DNA from: Amaricoccus macauensis
Lineage (GTDB): Bacteria > Pseudomonadota > Alphaproteobacteria > Rhodobacterales > Rhodobacteraceae
Assembly: GCF_014201905.1 (NCBI RefSeq)
Contig: NZ_JACHFM010000002.1
Span: 744,001-808,000, forward strand
Reading direction: 5' to 3'
Length of the DNA: 64,000 nucleotides
Both the position numbers and the translations under genes were made by a program. Below, piece by piece: positions 1 to 8,054 of this stretch (within the stretch, counting starts at the first letter, position 1; the number at the start of each line of letters is the position of its first letter). Below the pieces are notes generated by a model. It was not told the DNA's origin. It was given only the letters and a program-made list of their open reading frames with translations, and did no database searches.

Positions 1-259
1 TGATCCCGAGGGACTTCGCCGCCTGCACCTTTACCCGGTCCTCGGTCAGCTGCTGCGTCGCGACCTTGCGCAGGTCGCCAGTGGCGCCAAGGGCATCGAG
101 CAGCTTGACCCGCTGCGCAATGTCGTACTCGGTCACCACGCTCGAGTTCACGGTGAACGCCGGCGCGTAGGGGTTCGCCGCCCTGACCGGCGCCGCCATC
201 GCCGTCACGATCGTGATCGCGAGGGCCGTGAGGACCCTGGCTGCGAGGACACTCCGCAT
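1..259 (-). CDS. surA: SurA-type periplasmic chaperone / peptidyl-prolyl isomerase, N-terminal part
   Basis: Only the first 86 residues are inside the window; the gene runs off the left edge. The ATG at 259 follows a strong ribosome binding site (AAGGAGTG). Residues 1 to about 27 form a signal peptide (positive MRSVLAAR start, hydrophobic core, cleavage near PVRAA). The mature start NPYAPAFTVN, followed by VTEYDIAQRVKLL, matches the N-terminal chaperone region of SurA proteins from Rhodobacterales. SurA escorts outer-membrane proteins such as LptD through the periplasm. It is the last visible gene of the lptF-lptG-lptD-surA run, 18 bases after lptD. The isomerase (parvulin) domains cannot be seen here. 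Confidence 0.8.
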   Translation of the reverse strand, partial: MRSVLAARVLTALAITIVTAMAAPVRAANPYAPAFTVNSSVVTEYDIAQRVKLLDALGATGDLRKVATQQLTEDRVKVQAAKSLGI

Positions 260-277
260 CGTCACTCCTTCAGACCG

Positions 278-2479
278 TCAGGCACCGCGCATGCAGACGC
301 GCGCCGGCCACTTGGTTTCGCCGTCTCCCCCGAACCCCGAGAGCTTCAACCCGAACGAGACAGAGGTCGAGGGCGGCAGATTGTCGGTGTACGTATACCG
401 GCGCTGAAGCGAAAGGTCGAACTCGGCGCACTCGTTGCCGTACGTGATCCCGGCCCCGGCCCGCAGGTTGGCGTGCGCGACCGCATCATAGCGCCAGAGC
501 CCCCGCAGCTCCCAGTTCGGCAGGAATCGATAGCGGGCGTCGAGGGCGATTTCGCTCGTTTCCGGCTGCAAGCCGATGAACGGGTTCGTGTCGTCTTCCT
601 GAAGGTAGATGTAGGCCGCGCGCAGGCCGCCGCGCTCTCCCTCATAGGCGAGTGCGAACTCGTTCCTCGCGAAATCGAGCCTGTCGGTGAAGAGCGAGCG
701 GTTCACGAGTGTGAGACCCCAGTCGAACTGCAGCGACACTGCCGTCACGTAGTCCGACCACTGGCCGGCAAGGCCGGTGCCCTCATAGAACTGCGCGTCG
801 CTCGACGTCGAGCGAAGCACCCGGCCCGCCATCAGCCCGAGCGACCAGCCGGCCGGATCGAGCCGGGTATAGCTCACCCCGAGATTGGCGCGGAACCCGG
901 TCTCCAGCCGGTCGGTCCCGGGGAAGCGGTTGAGCGAGAACAGGTTGGTGTCGTCGAATTCGACGAGCTGGCTGTCCTCGTTCGGCACATCCGAGTCGCC
1001 GAACGCGTGGGAATAGACGACCTGCACGATCGGCTCGATCACATGCTGGGCGTTCGACGTCGCCTTCATCCACGGCCAGCGCAATTCGATCGAGCCGGTC
1101 GGCACGGTTCGGACATAGGTCTCGGTGTCGCCGGTGGCGCGGGCTTCCCACGCCTGATAGGCGGCGAAGTCGATGCCCGCGACCACTTCGGCCAGCACGC
1201 CGTGGCCGAGGTTGCCATCGCGGGTCCAGTCGCCGCCGCCGCTGGCCCGGAACATGTTCTGGCCGTCCTCGCGAATGATGCCGAGCGAGTCGCCGTTGAT
1301 CCCGAGCGTGCCGCCGCCAAGCCCGGGCGTGGCATAGAGCCGGCGATAGGTGAACTCGGGGAACGCGAAGGGCACGGTTCCCGCATCCACATCGTCCGAC
1401 CCCGCAAGCGCCTGGAACGCGACGGTGCCGAAGGAAACGTACTCATCGAGCATGGTGCGGTGGATTGCCGCCGTGCTGGTCAGGCGGTCCGCGTCCGAAT
1501 AGTCGAACTGGCCGAGATAGCTGTCGTCGCTCGCCCAGTTGAGGTCGAAGTCGCCGATGAAGTCCCGCGGCAGCGCGAAGGCGCCCTGCGCGGACAACGC
1601 CCCCCGGAGCCCGCCGCCATCGCCAAGCCCGTCATCAAGGGCGAGTGAGCCCGCGAGATTGAAGCCTCCGCTTTCGAAGCGTTGCCGGTACTGTCCCTCG
1701 AGGATGCGCGCGCCGCTCGTGGTGATGAACGGCGTCAGCGTCATGTCCGCCTGATCGCCAAGCGTGCGGTAGTACGGCAGCTTGATGCCGAAGCCGTAGA
1801 TCTGTGACGACGACTGAAACCGCGGCAGCAGGATGCCGTTCGCCCGCCCTGCGCCGGGCTCGGGGATGCTTGCCCGCGGCAACCATCCGATCGGAACCCC
1901 GAAGAGCTCGAAACTCGCATTCTCGAAATAGATCCGCTGCGCCGCAGCGTCCCGGATCACCCGGCTTGCCCGGATCGCCCACGTCGGCCGCGTGTCGCCC
2001 TCGCAGATCGTGCAGGTGCTCGCCACCGTGCGATAGAGCGTGTCGAACCCGCCCTCGCGCCGCGCCTCGGCCGCCGCGAGCTGCATCTGGCCGGCGATGA
2101 GCAGCCGCGCGCTCTCGATCAGCCCGTCCTCCAGATCGGGCGTCAGCGTCGCGCCATCGGCGATCAGCACGCCCCCCTGCGCGTCCGTCAGCAGCAGCCC
2201 CTCCGCCTCGATCCTGTCCGCCCGCTGGTCGTAGACGATCCGCTTCGCCCGAAGCACCCGGTCGCCGTAAAGCACCTCGACATTGCCGCTCGCGGTCAGC
2301 CGCTCGGTCTGCTGGTCAAAGCTCACCTGATCGGCCACGAGGCTTGCCGGCATCCGCGCCGCATCGGGCGCCTGCGCCACCGACGGCACCCCGCCCCCCA
2401 GCACGGCACCGAGCGCGCCGGCGCCAAGGACGAGGGAGCTCGCGAGCGCAGGGAGGATCCGGGTCTTTCTCATGGTCAT
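278..2479 (-). CDS. lptD: LPS-assembly protein LptD
   Basis: Outer-membrane beta-barrel that, with LptE, inserts lipopolysaccharide into the outer leaflet. The product is 733 residues, normal for an alphaproteobacterial LptD. A signal peptide (about 1-35) is followed by an OstA/LptA-like jellyroll (SLVADQVSFDQQ, LTASGNVEVLYGDRVLRAKRI) at about 40-150. A Cys pair (CTICEG) follows, and then a long barrel region of alternating aromatic beta-strands ending in the C-terminal WPARVCMRGA. The ATG at 2479 is preferred because it overlaps the lptG stop as ATGA and follows GAGGACGG; a second in-frame ATG lies at 2473. The frame is open a long way upstream, but that extension runs antisense-like through lptG and is not coding. 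Confidence 0.93.
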   Translation of the reverse strand: MTMRKTRILPALASSLVLGAGALGAVLGGGVPSVAQAPDAARMPASLVADQVSFDQQTERLTASGNVEVLYGDRVLRAKRIVYDQRADRIEAEGLLLTDAQGGVLIADGATLTPDLEDGLIESARLLIAGQMQLAAAEARREGGFDTLYRTVASTCTICEGDTRPTWAIRASRVIRDAAAQRIYFENASFELFGVPIGWLPRASIPEPGAGRANGILLPRFQSSSQIYGFGIKLPYYRTLGDQADMTLTPFITTSGARILEGQYRQRFESGGFNLAGSLALDDGLGDGGGLRGALSAQGAFALPRDFIGDFDLNWASDDSYLGQFDYSDADRLTSTAAIHRTMLDEYVSFGTVAFQALAGSDDVDAGTVPFAFPEFTYRRLYATPGLGGGTLGINGDSLGIIREDGQNMFRASGGGDWTRDGNLGHGVLAEVVAGIDFAAYQAWEARATGDTETYVRTVPTGSIELRWPWMKATSNAQHVIEPIVQVVYSHAFGDSDVPNEDSQLVEFDDTNLFSLNRFPGTDRLETGFRANLGVSYTRLDPAGWSLGLMAGRVLRSTSSDAQFYEGTGLAGQWSDYVTAVSLQFDWGLTLVNRSLFTDRLDFARNEFALAYEGERGGLRAAYIYLQEDDTNPFIGLQPETSEIALDARYRFLPNWELRGLWRYDAVAHANLRAGAGITYGNECAEFDLSLQRRYTYTDNLPPSTSVSFGLKLSGFGGDGETKWPARVCMRGA

Positions 2480-3570
2480 CCGTCCTCTAGATGCAACAGC
2501 AGGCTGATGGCGAGCAGGATCGCCGCGAACGGCGGGCTCCACGCGGCCACCAGGATCGGAATGTTGCCCTGTGCGCCAAGGGATTCGGCGAAATCCTTGA
2601 AGAAGTAGAGGGCAAACCCCGCCAGCACCGCCAGCAGGATCATGACCCCGGTCTGCCCGAACCGCGACGGCCGCATGGCGAAGGCCGCGCCGATCAGCAC
2701 CATCGCGGCGTAGAGCGCGGGCTTCGCCAGTTCGGTCTGGAAGAACAGCCGGTGCTTCAGCCCGGAAAAGCCCGACTCCTCCATCTGCTGGATGAAGCGC
2801 GGCAGTTCCCAGAAGCCAACGGTTTCCGGCGGCGCGAAGCTCTCGAGGATTTCGTCGTTGGTCAGCCCGGTCGCGAGGCTCAGCCGCTCGTCCTGCGCGG
2901 TGAGGCTGAAGCTGCCGTCGGGTTGCAACCGCCACTCCCGGGCGTTCTCGAGCACCCACGCCCCCGGCGTCAGCCGGACCGCCGGCGCGTCGATCCGCGA
3001 ATAGAGCACGCCGTCCCGGTTGAACCGGTGCATGTGCACCCGCGTCAGGATCGAGCCGTCGCTGTTGGTGCGCGCCGCCTGGATCACCGTCTGCCCGTCC
3101 GGGTCGGCCTGCCGCAGCCACACGCCCTCCTTGGAGAACGACAAGAGGCTCGATGCCGACGAGCTGAACTCCTCCTCCGCCGCATGTCCCTGCCGGATCG
3201 AGGCGGCCACGAACGGATTGACCGCCGCCACGAAGAAGATCGCCAGCCCGATCGCCGCGAGCACCGGCACCCGGAGCAGCCGGAGCGCCGATATTCCCGA
3301 GGCCCGCATCACCACGAGCTCGCTGGTCCGCGCCAGCCCGAGGAACGTGACAAGGCTCGCGAGCATCAGCACCAGCGGGAACACCTGATAGAGCAATTCG
3401 GGCGCCTGCAGCAGGGTGATGACGAGAATATCCCCCGATGCAGCGCCCGCGTCGCCGTAGCGGCGCAGGTTCTCGACCCCGGTGAAAAGCAGCACCACGA
3501 GGGTGATGGCGAGAAAGACCCCGAGGGTCGATCTCAGGAATTTCATCAGGATGTAGCGCCAGAGCGTCAT
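2476..3570 (-). CDS. lptG: LPS export ABC transporter permease LptG
   Basis: Inner-membrane permease that works with LptF and the ATPase LptB to extract LPS and push it onto the Lpt bridge. The product is 364 residues with the expected layout: transmembrane helices near residues 8-30, 55-85 and 95-118, a periplasmic beta-jellyroll (about 125-265, including WLRQADPDGQTVIQA), and three C-terminal helices. It begins MTLWRYILMKFLRSTLGVF, typical of LptG. Its start overlaps the lptF stop and its stop overlaps the lptD start, both as ATGA, so the three genes are translationally coupled. Confidence 0.93.
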   Translation of the reverse strand: MTLWRYILMKFLRSTLGVFLAITLVVLLFTGVENLRRYGDAGAASGDILVITLLQAPELLYQVFPLVLMLASLVTFLGLARTSELVVMRASGISALRLLRVPVLAAIGLAIFFVAAVNPFVAASIRQGHAAEEEFSSSASSLLSFSKEGVWLRQADPDGQTVIQAARTNSDGSILTRVHMHRFNRDGVLYSRIDAPAVRLTPGAWVLENAREWRLQPDGSFSLTAQDERLSLATGLTNDEILESFAPPETVGFWELPRFIQQMEESGFSGLKHRLFFQTELAKPALYAAMVLIGAAFAMRPSRFGQTGVMILLAVLAGFALYFFKDFAESLGAQGNIPILVAAWSPPFAAILLAISLLLHLEDG

Positions 3571-4682
3571 GTGGCGGCACTCCGGGGTACGCGCGATCGG
3601 CTGAGCCGCAGCGTCAGGACGGCAACGTAGACGATCGCGATCACGCTCGGCAGATACATGAGCGGCCAGAGCGAAGGATTGACCGGCACGCGACCGCGCG
3701 CGACGAAAAGCAGCGCCATGAGCAGCGTGGCCACCCCCACCGCCACGATCACCCGCCGCCCGAAGCCACTGCGCCGGAAGCCGCCCGAGAGCAGCGTGAC
3801 GAGCGCGATGAGCGGAAACAGCCCCGAGATCAGCGGCATGGCGAGCTTGTAGTGTCCTTCGGCCAGATAGTTGCCAAGAGTGTAGCGCGAAACCGCCAGC
3901 ATCTCCGGGCTCGGGCGCAGCAGCTCTGGCACCGAATATTCCGACGGCCGGCGCACGCGCACGCCCTCTTCTTTCAGCATGTCGCTCAGGTCGAAGACGA
4001 ACTGATCGAAGCTGACCGAAGTAAGCTGGTTCGGCGACGACCCCGGCGCCATCGCCACCCCTTCGAGCATCACGAGACGCGCCTCGTCGCCATCGCGCAG
4101 CAGGAGCGCCTTTTTCGCCGAATAGGTCACCGGCCGCGCCGGATCGCGCTGGTCGTTGAGGAATATCCCCGCCATCTCACCGGTCCGGCTCGTATCGGTG
4201 ATGAAGAGCGTGAGGCCATCCACCGGATGGATGAACTGTCGCTCGACAATGAGCGCGTTGGCGAGATCCGATCGGATCGCCTGTGTCCGCTCCGAGAGGA
4301 TGGCACTTGAGCGCGGCACCAGGACGGTCATGACGATCAGCATTGCGACCCCGATCATCGCCCCGAAGATCGCCACCGGCTTCAGCATCGAGGGCGGACC
4401 GTAGCCCGCGCCCATCATCACCACGAGTTCGCTGTCGGTATGCAGCCGGTTCAGGGCGTAGAGCGCGGCGCCCATCCCCGAGAGCGGCAGGACGATGACG
4501 AAGACCTGCGGCAGGACCAGCGTCGAGAACTCGAGGAAGACCTTCGCCCCCTCGCCGGACGCGATGACCGTGTCAACGAGTCGCACCGCCTGCGTCAGCC
4601 AGATGACGCCGGTGAAAACCAGAACGAAAAACCAGAGAGCGCTGACAAGCGCCTGAACGATGTAGCGATCGAGTCGCCTCAC
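3567..4682 (-). CDS. lptF: LPS export ABC transporter permease LptF
   Basis: Partner permease of LptG in LPS export. I chose a GTG start at 4682, giving a 371-residue protein that begins VRRLDRYIVQALVSALWFF, the usual LptF N terminus. The frame stays open 30 codons further upstream, but that stretch is basic and polar and unlike the family. Helices lie near residues 12-32, 52-80 and 95-120, with a periplasmic jellyroll in between (LFITDTSRTGEMAGIFLNDQ) and C-terminal helices. It is first in the lptF-lptG-lptD-surA operon and is divergent from pepA, with about 140 bases between them for promoters. Confidence 0.92.
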   Translation of the reverse strand: MRRLDRYIVQALVSALWFFVLVFTGVIWLTQAVRLVDTVIASGEGAKVFLEFSTLVLPQVFVIVLPLSGMGAALYALNRLHTDSELVVMMGAGYGPPSMLKPVAIFGAMIGVAMLIVMTVLVPRSSAILSERTQAIRSDLANALIVERQFIHPVDGLTLFITDTSRTGEMAGIFLNDQRDPARPVTYSAKKALLLRDGDEARLVMLEGVAMAPGSSPNQLTSVSFDQFVFDLSDMLKEEGVRVRRPSEYSVPELLRPSPEMLAVSRYTLGNYLAEGHYKLAMPLISGLFPLIALVTLLSGGFRRSGFGRRVIVAVGVATLLMALLFVARGRVPVNPSLWPLMYLPSVIAIVYVAVLTLRLSRSRVPRSAAT

Positions 4683-4825
4683 GCTGTTACTGCCCCTCTG
4701 GTCGCGGTCTCTTGCCGCCGTTGGTCTACGCCTTTGGTTTACCTGGGGTGCGCGGCCCGTGCATCTGGCCAAGCGGCCGGAAAGTCGCTAGGCCTCACCC
4801 GTCCTGTATCTTAACGGAGCCGATC

Positions 4826-6304
4826 GTGACCGCGCCACTCCAAACCGCCTTCGTCGCCACGGCTCCTGACAAATATACCACACTGACTGGTCGGCTCGCC
4901 GTGATCCTGGACGGCTCAACGCCGCTCGACCCCAACCTGCGCAAGCTGAACCGCGCCATGGGCGGCGCCATTCTGCGGCTCGTGGAGAGCCCGGAGTTCG
5001 GCAAGGCGAAGGCCGGCAGCGGCCATCGCCTCGCATTTCCCGCCGGGATCGCCGCCGAAGCCGTCCTTGTGGTGAAGCTCCCGAAAAAGCCGACGCCCGC
5101 CGAGGCTCGCCGGGCGGGGGCGGCGATCGCGACGTTCAATGGCTCGACGCCGCTCACGGTTGTCGCCGGCAAGCAGGCCCGGGCCGCCGAGATCGCGCTC
5201 GGCCTCGCGCTCAGGGCCTATGCCTTCGAGACCTACCGCAAGCCCGACCCCGACGCACCGACGCCGAACACGGAGGTCCGGTTCGAGGTCAAGGATCCGG
5301 ACGCCGTGAGCGCCGAGCACGTGGCCTTCGGCGCACAGGCGGAAGGCATCTTCTTCACCCGCGATCTGGTGAGCGAACCCGCGAACGTGCTCACCACCAC
5401 CGAGTTCGCCACGCGCCTCGAAGCCCTGCGCGAGCTTGGCGTCGAGGTCGAGGTGCTCGATGAGCCCGAGCTCGAACGCCTCGGGATGCGCACGCTCCTC
5501 GCCGTCGGTCAGGGCTCGGCCACGCCGACGAAGGTCGTCGTGATGCAGTGGAAGGGCGGCGACGAAGCCACCCGGCCCTTCGCCCTCGTCGGCAAGGGCG
5601 TCGTCTTCGATACCGGCGGCATCTCGATCAAGCCGTCCGCCGGCATGGAAGAGATGACCATGGACATGGGCGGCGCCGCGGTCGTGGCCGGCGTCATGAA
5701 GACGCTCGCGCTCCGCAAGGCGCCCGCCAACGTCGTCGGTCTGGTCGGCCTCGTGGAGAACATGCCGGGCAGCAACGCGACCCGGCCGGGCGATGTGGTG
5801 CGCTCGATGAAGGGCGACACCATCGAGATCATCAACACCGACGCCGAGGGCCGCCTGCTCCTCGCGGACGTGCTCTGGTACACGCAGGAGCGCTTCAAGC
5901 CCACCGGCATCGTCGATCTCGCCACGCTGACCGGCGCGGTCATCATTGCCCTCGGACATGAGCTCGCGGGCGTCTTCTCGAATGACGACGCGCTTGCCGA
6001 CGCCTTCCTCGCCGCCGCGCGCGCGGAGGAAGAGGGCGCATGGCGGATGCCGCTCAGCCCGGCGTACGAGAAGGCGCTGAAGAGCCGCATCGCCGACGTG
6101 GCGAACGTCGGCGGCCGTCCGGCCGGCTCGATCACCGCCGCGACGTTCCTCAAGCGGTTCATCGCCGACGGGATGCCATGGATCCACCTCGACATTGCCG
6201 GTGTCGCGTATCTTTCCCGGGAAACCGATCTCGGCCCGAAGGGCGCGACCGGTTGGGGCGTGCGCGCGCTCGACCGGCTGATCCGGGACCGATACCAGGA
6301 CTGA
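4826..6304 (+). CDS. pepA: Leucyl aminopeptidase (M17), cytosolic
   Basis: Two-metal aminopeptidase that removes N-terminal residues from peptides. The 492-residue product has the M17 catalytic domain with GKGVVFDTGGISIKP (metal Lys/Asp) around residues 255-270, MDMGGAA, and the family signature NTDAEGRL at residues 337-344. The less conserved N-terminal domain covers about 1-165. The GTG at 4826 is chosen because ACGGAG sits at the right spacing and MTAPLQTAFVAT resembles related starts; an in-frame ATG at 4712 would add an unlikely leader. holC follows 6 bases after the stop, the usual pepA-holC pair. Confidence 0.93.
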   Translation: MTAPLQTAFVATAPDKYTTLTGRLAVILDGSTPLDPNLRKLNRAMGGAILRLVESPEFGKAKAGSGHRLAFPAGIAAEAVLVVKLPKKPTPAEARRAGAAIATFNGSTPLTVVAGKQARAAEIALGLALRAYAFETYRKPDPDAPTPNTEVRFEVKDPDAVSAEHVAFGAQAEGIFFTRDLVSEPANVLTTTEFATRLEALRELGVEVEVLDEPELERLGMRTLLAVGQGSATPTKVVVMQWKGGDEATRPFALVGKGVVFDTGGISIKPSAGMEEMTMDMGGAAVVAGVMKTLALRKAPANVVGLVGLVENMPGSNATRPGDVVRSMKGDTIEIINTDAEGRLLLADVLWYTQERFKPTGIVDLATLTGAVIIALGHELAGVFSNDDALADAFLAAARAEEEGAWRMPLSPAYEKALKSRIADVANVGGRPAGSITAATFLKRFIADGMPWIHLDIAGVAYLSRETDLGPKGATGWGVRALDRLIRDRYQD

Positions 6305-6310
6305 CGCGCC

Positions 6311-6763
6311 ATGGCGGAGGTGCTGTTCTACCACCTGACCGCCAGCCCGCTCGAGGTGACGCTCCCCGATCTCCTCGAGCGATCCCTCGGCCGCGGCTGG
6401 CGCGTGGTTGTGCGCGTCGGTTCCGCAACGACGCTCGCCGCGCTTGACGCCGGCCTCTGGACCTGGCGGGACGACAGCTTCCTGCCGCACGGCACCGCGG
6501 CCCTTGGCCATGCGGCGGCGCAACCGATCTATCTCACCGCCGGTGACGAGGTGCCGAACCGTGCCGATGTGCTGATGCTCGTCGATGGCGCCCGCGCCAC
6601 GCCGACGGAGATGGCGGGCTTCGCGCGGACCTGCCTCATCTTCGACGGCACCGACGAGCGTGCCGTCGAGACCGCGCGCGGTGACTGGCGCGCCGTGAAG
6701 GCCGCCGCACTCCCGGCGAAGTACTGGGCGCAGGAACACGGGCGCTGGGTGCAGAAGGCCTGA
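6311..6763 (+). CDS. holC: DNA polymerase III chi subunit
   Basis: Chi links the clamp loader to single-stranded DNA binding protein. The product is 150 residues, as expected, and shows the chi pattern: EVLFYHLTASPLEVTLPDLL at the start, GWRVVVRVGS, LDAGLWTWRDDSFLPHG near residue 50, PIYLT, and a C-terminal KYWAQEHGRWVQKA. It is the second gene of the pepA-holC pair and is followed by a terminator-like hairpin before the convergent protease gene. Confidence 0.93.
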   Translation: MAEVLFYHLTASPLEVTLPDLLERSLGRGWRVVVRVGSATTLAALDAGLWTWRDDSFLPHGTAALGHAAAQPIYLTAGDEVPNRADVLMLVDGARATPTEMAGFARTCLIFDGTDERAVETARGDWRAVKAAALPAKYWAQEHGRWVQKA

Positions 6764-6765
6764 GC

Positions 6766-6800
6766 ATCAACCCAGGTTGCGATCTGGTTGATATTATTTC
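6766..6800. terminator. Candidate terminator after holC
   Basis: The left arm ATCAACC(C)AG (6766-6775) pairs with CTGGTTGAT (6784-6792) around an 8-base loop, with one bulged C. It is followed by ATTATTT. It lies between convergent genes, where a terminator is expected. Seen by eye; folding energy was not computed. Confidence 0.55.
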
Positions 6801-6849
6801 AGATATATGGATATGTCAGATGCTTGCATGGGTCGCGCGACCTGTGCAC

Positions 6850-7440
6850 TCAAGGCGTCAGCCGCATCCTGTCGCCGCTGATCTCGACCTTCGCGAACCG
6901 GTCGAGCCCCGACATGCCGAGCAGCGAGGTCTCGAGCCCGCCCGCGCTCACGCTCGCCCGGACCCCGGTCTCGGTCAGGTCCCCGAGCTTCATCACGCCC
7001 AGCCGGATCTGCGCGGTCTCCACGACCCCGTTCGCCGTCAGCGCCCGCCCCATGAAGTTGAGCGCCCCCACGTCGATCCCGACCCGCTCCGCATCCCGGC
7101 GGCTGAGGACGATCTCGCTCGCCCCGGTATCGACGAGGAAGCGCACCGGCACGTTGTTTACTTCCATCCGCACATGAAAATGCCCGTCCGACGCCCGCTC
7201 GACGTCGATCACCCCGCTCTCCGAGACCGTCATCTCCGAGGGCACCAGCTCCTGCATCAGCACGTCACGGAAGCCGTAGACGATGACCGCAAGCGCAAAG
7301 ATCAGCACCCAGATCAGCAAATCCCGCATCCGCCGCCCGAGATTGCGCCCCCGCCAGAACAGCCCCCCCGCCACGAAGACGAGCAGGCACACGAGAAAGA
7401 CGACCCGCATCGTCGCGTCAGGATCGGCTGGCCAGTTCAT
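6850..7440 (-). CDS. Membrane-anchored retropepsin-like aspartic protease (TIGR02281 type)
   Basis: The 196-residue protein has two hydrophobic helices near the N terminus (about 10-30 and 38-60), then a single-lobe aspartic protease domain. The catalytic motif is FLVDTGASEIVLS near residue 107, and LLGMSGLDRF lies near the C terminus. Such clan AA proteins are common in alphaproteobacteria and probably act as dimers on the periplasmic side; their substrates are unknown. The ATG at 7440 overlaps the stop of the marC-family gene as ATGA, so it is coupled to the two genes upstream. Confidence 0.85.
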   Translation of the reverse strand: MNWPADPDATMRVVFLVCLLVFVAGGLFWRGRNLGRRMRDLLIWVLIFALAVIVYGFRDVLMQELVPSEMTVSESGVIDVERASDGHFHVRMEVNNVPVRFLVDTGASEIVLSRRDAERVGIDVGALNFMGRALTANGVVETAQIRLGVMKLGDLTETGVRASVSAGGLETSLLGMSGLDRFAKVEISGDRMRLTP

Positions 7441-8054
7441 GTTGACAGGAACCCGTACTCCCGCAGCCCGTCGAGCACGAACTGCACCGACAGCGCCGCG
7501 AGCAGGATGCCGAAGAGCCGCGTCAGGACCGAGATCCCGGTATGTCCGAGGGCGTGTTCGATGAGGTGGCTCAACCGGAAGAGAACATAGGTCAGGACCA
7601 GCACCGCGATGAGCACCGCGCCGATGCCGATCATCGTGACCGTGCTGTCCGAATGCCGCGTCCCGAGCAGAATGATCGTCGTCATCGCCCCCGGCCCGGC
7701 GATGAGCGGCATGGCGAGCGGAAAGACCGACGGGTCGCCCAGATTCTCCTCGGACTGCCGCTCCCGCCGGTCGGTCCGCCGCTCGAACAGCATGTCGAGC
7801 GCCGTCAGGAACAAGAGGATCCCGCCCGAGATGCGGAACGCCGGGATCGAGATGCCGATGGCTCCCAGTAGCCCCTCGCCGAAGAGTCCGAACACGGCAA
7901 GGATCACAAACCCGATGAGCAGCGCCCGGGCGCCCACATGGTGGCGCTGCCGCCGGGTCATTCCGCGGGTGAGGGCGATGAAGATCGGCGCAAGCCCGAT
8001 CGGATCGATGATGACGAAGAGGGTGACGAAGGCGGTGACCAGGACCTCCGTCAT
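7437..8054 (-). CDS. MarC family (UPF0056) integral membrane protein
   Basis: The 205-residue protein has six predicted membrane helices and the MarC hallmarks: LFVIIDPIGLAPIFIALT at the start, SGGILLFLTALDM in the middle, and FPLAMPLIAGPGAMTTIILL. Despite the name, the family has no proven role in multiple antibiotic resistance and its transport substrate is not established. It is coupled by ATGA overlaps to the ABC-F gene upstream and the protease gene downstream. Confidence 0.9.
   Translation of the reverse strand: MTEVLVTAFVTLFVIIDPIGLAPIFIALTRGMTRRQRHHVGARALLIGFVILAVFGLFGEGLLGAIGISIPAFRISGGILLFLTALDMLFERRTDRRERQSEENLGDPSVFPLAMPLIAGPGAMTTIILLGTRHSDSTVTMIGIGAVLIAVLVLTYVLFRLSHLIEHALGHTGISVLTRLFGILLAALSVQFVLDGLREYGFLST

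Noticed and set aside
2480-3580. Upstream extension of the lptD frame through lptG
   Set aside because: The extension is the out-of-frame shadow of lptG; the true LptD signal peptide starts at 2479.
4916-6739. Very long antisense open frame over pepA and holC
   Set aside because: Typical GC-rich shadow frame; pepA and holC on plus have clear family motifs.
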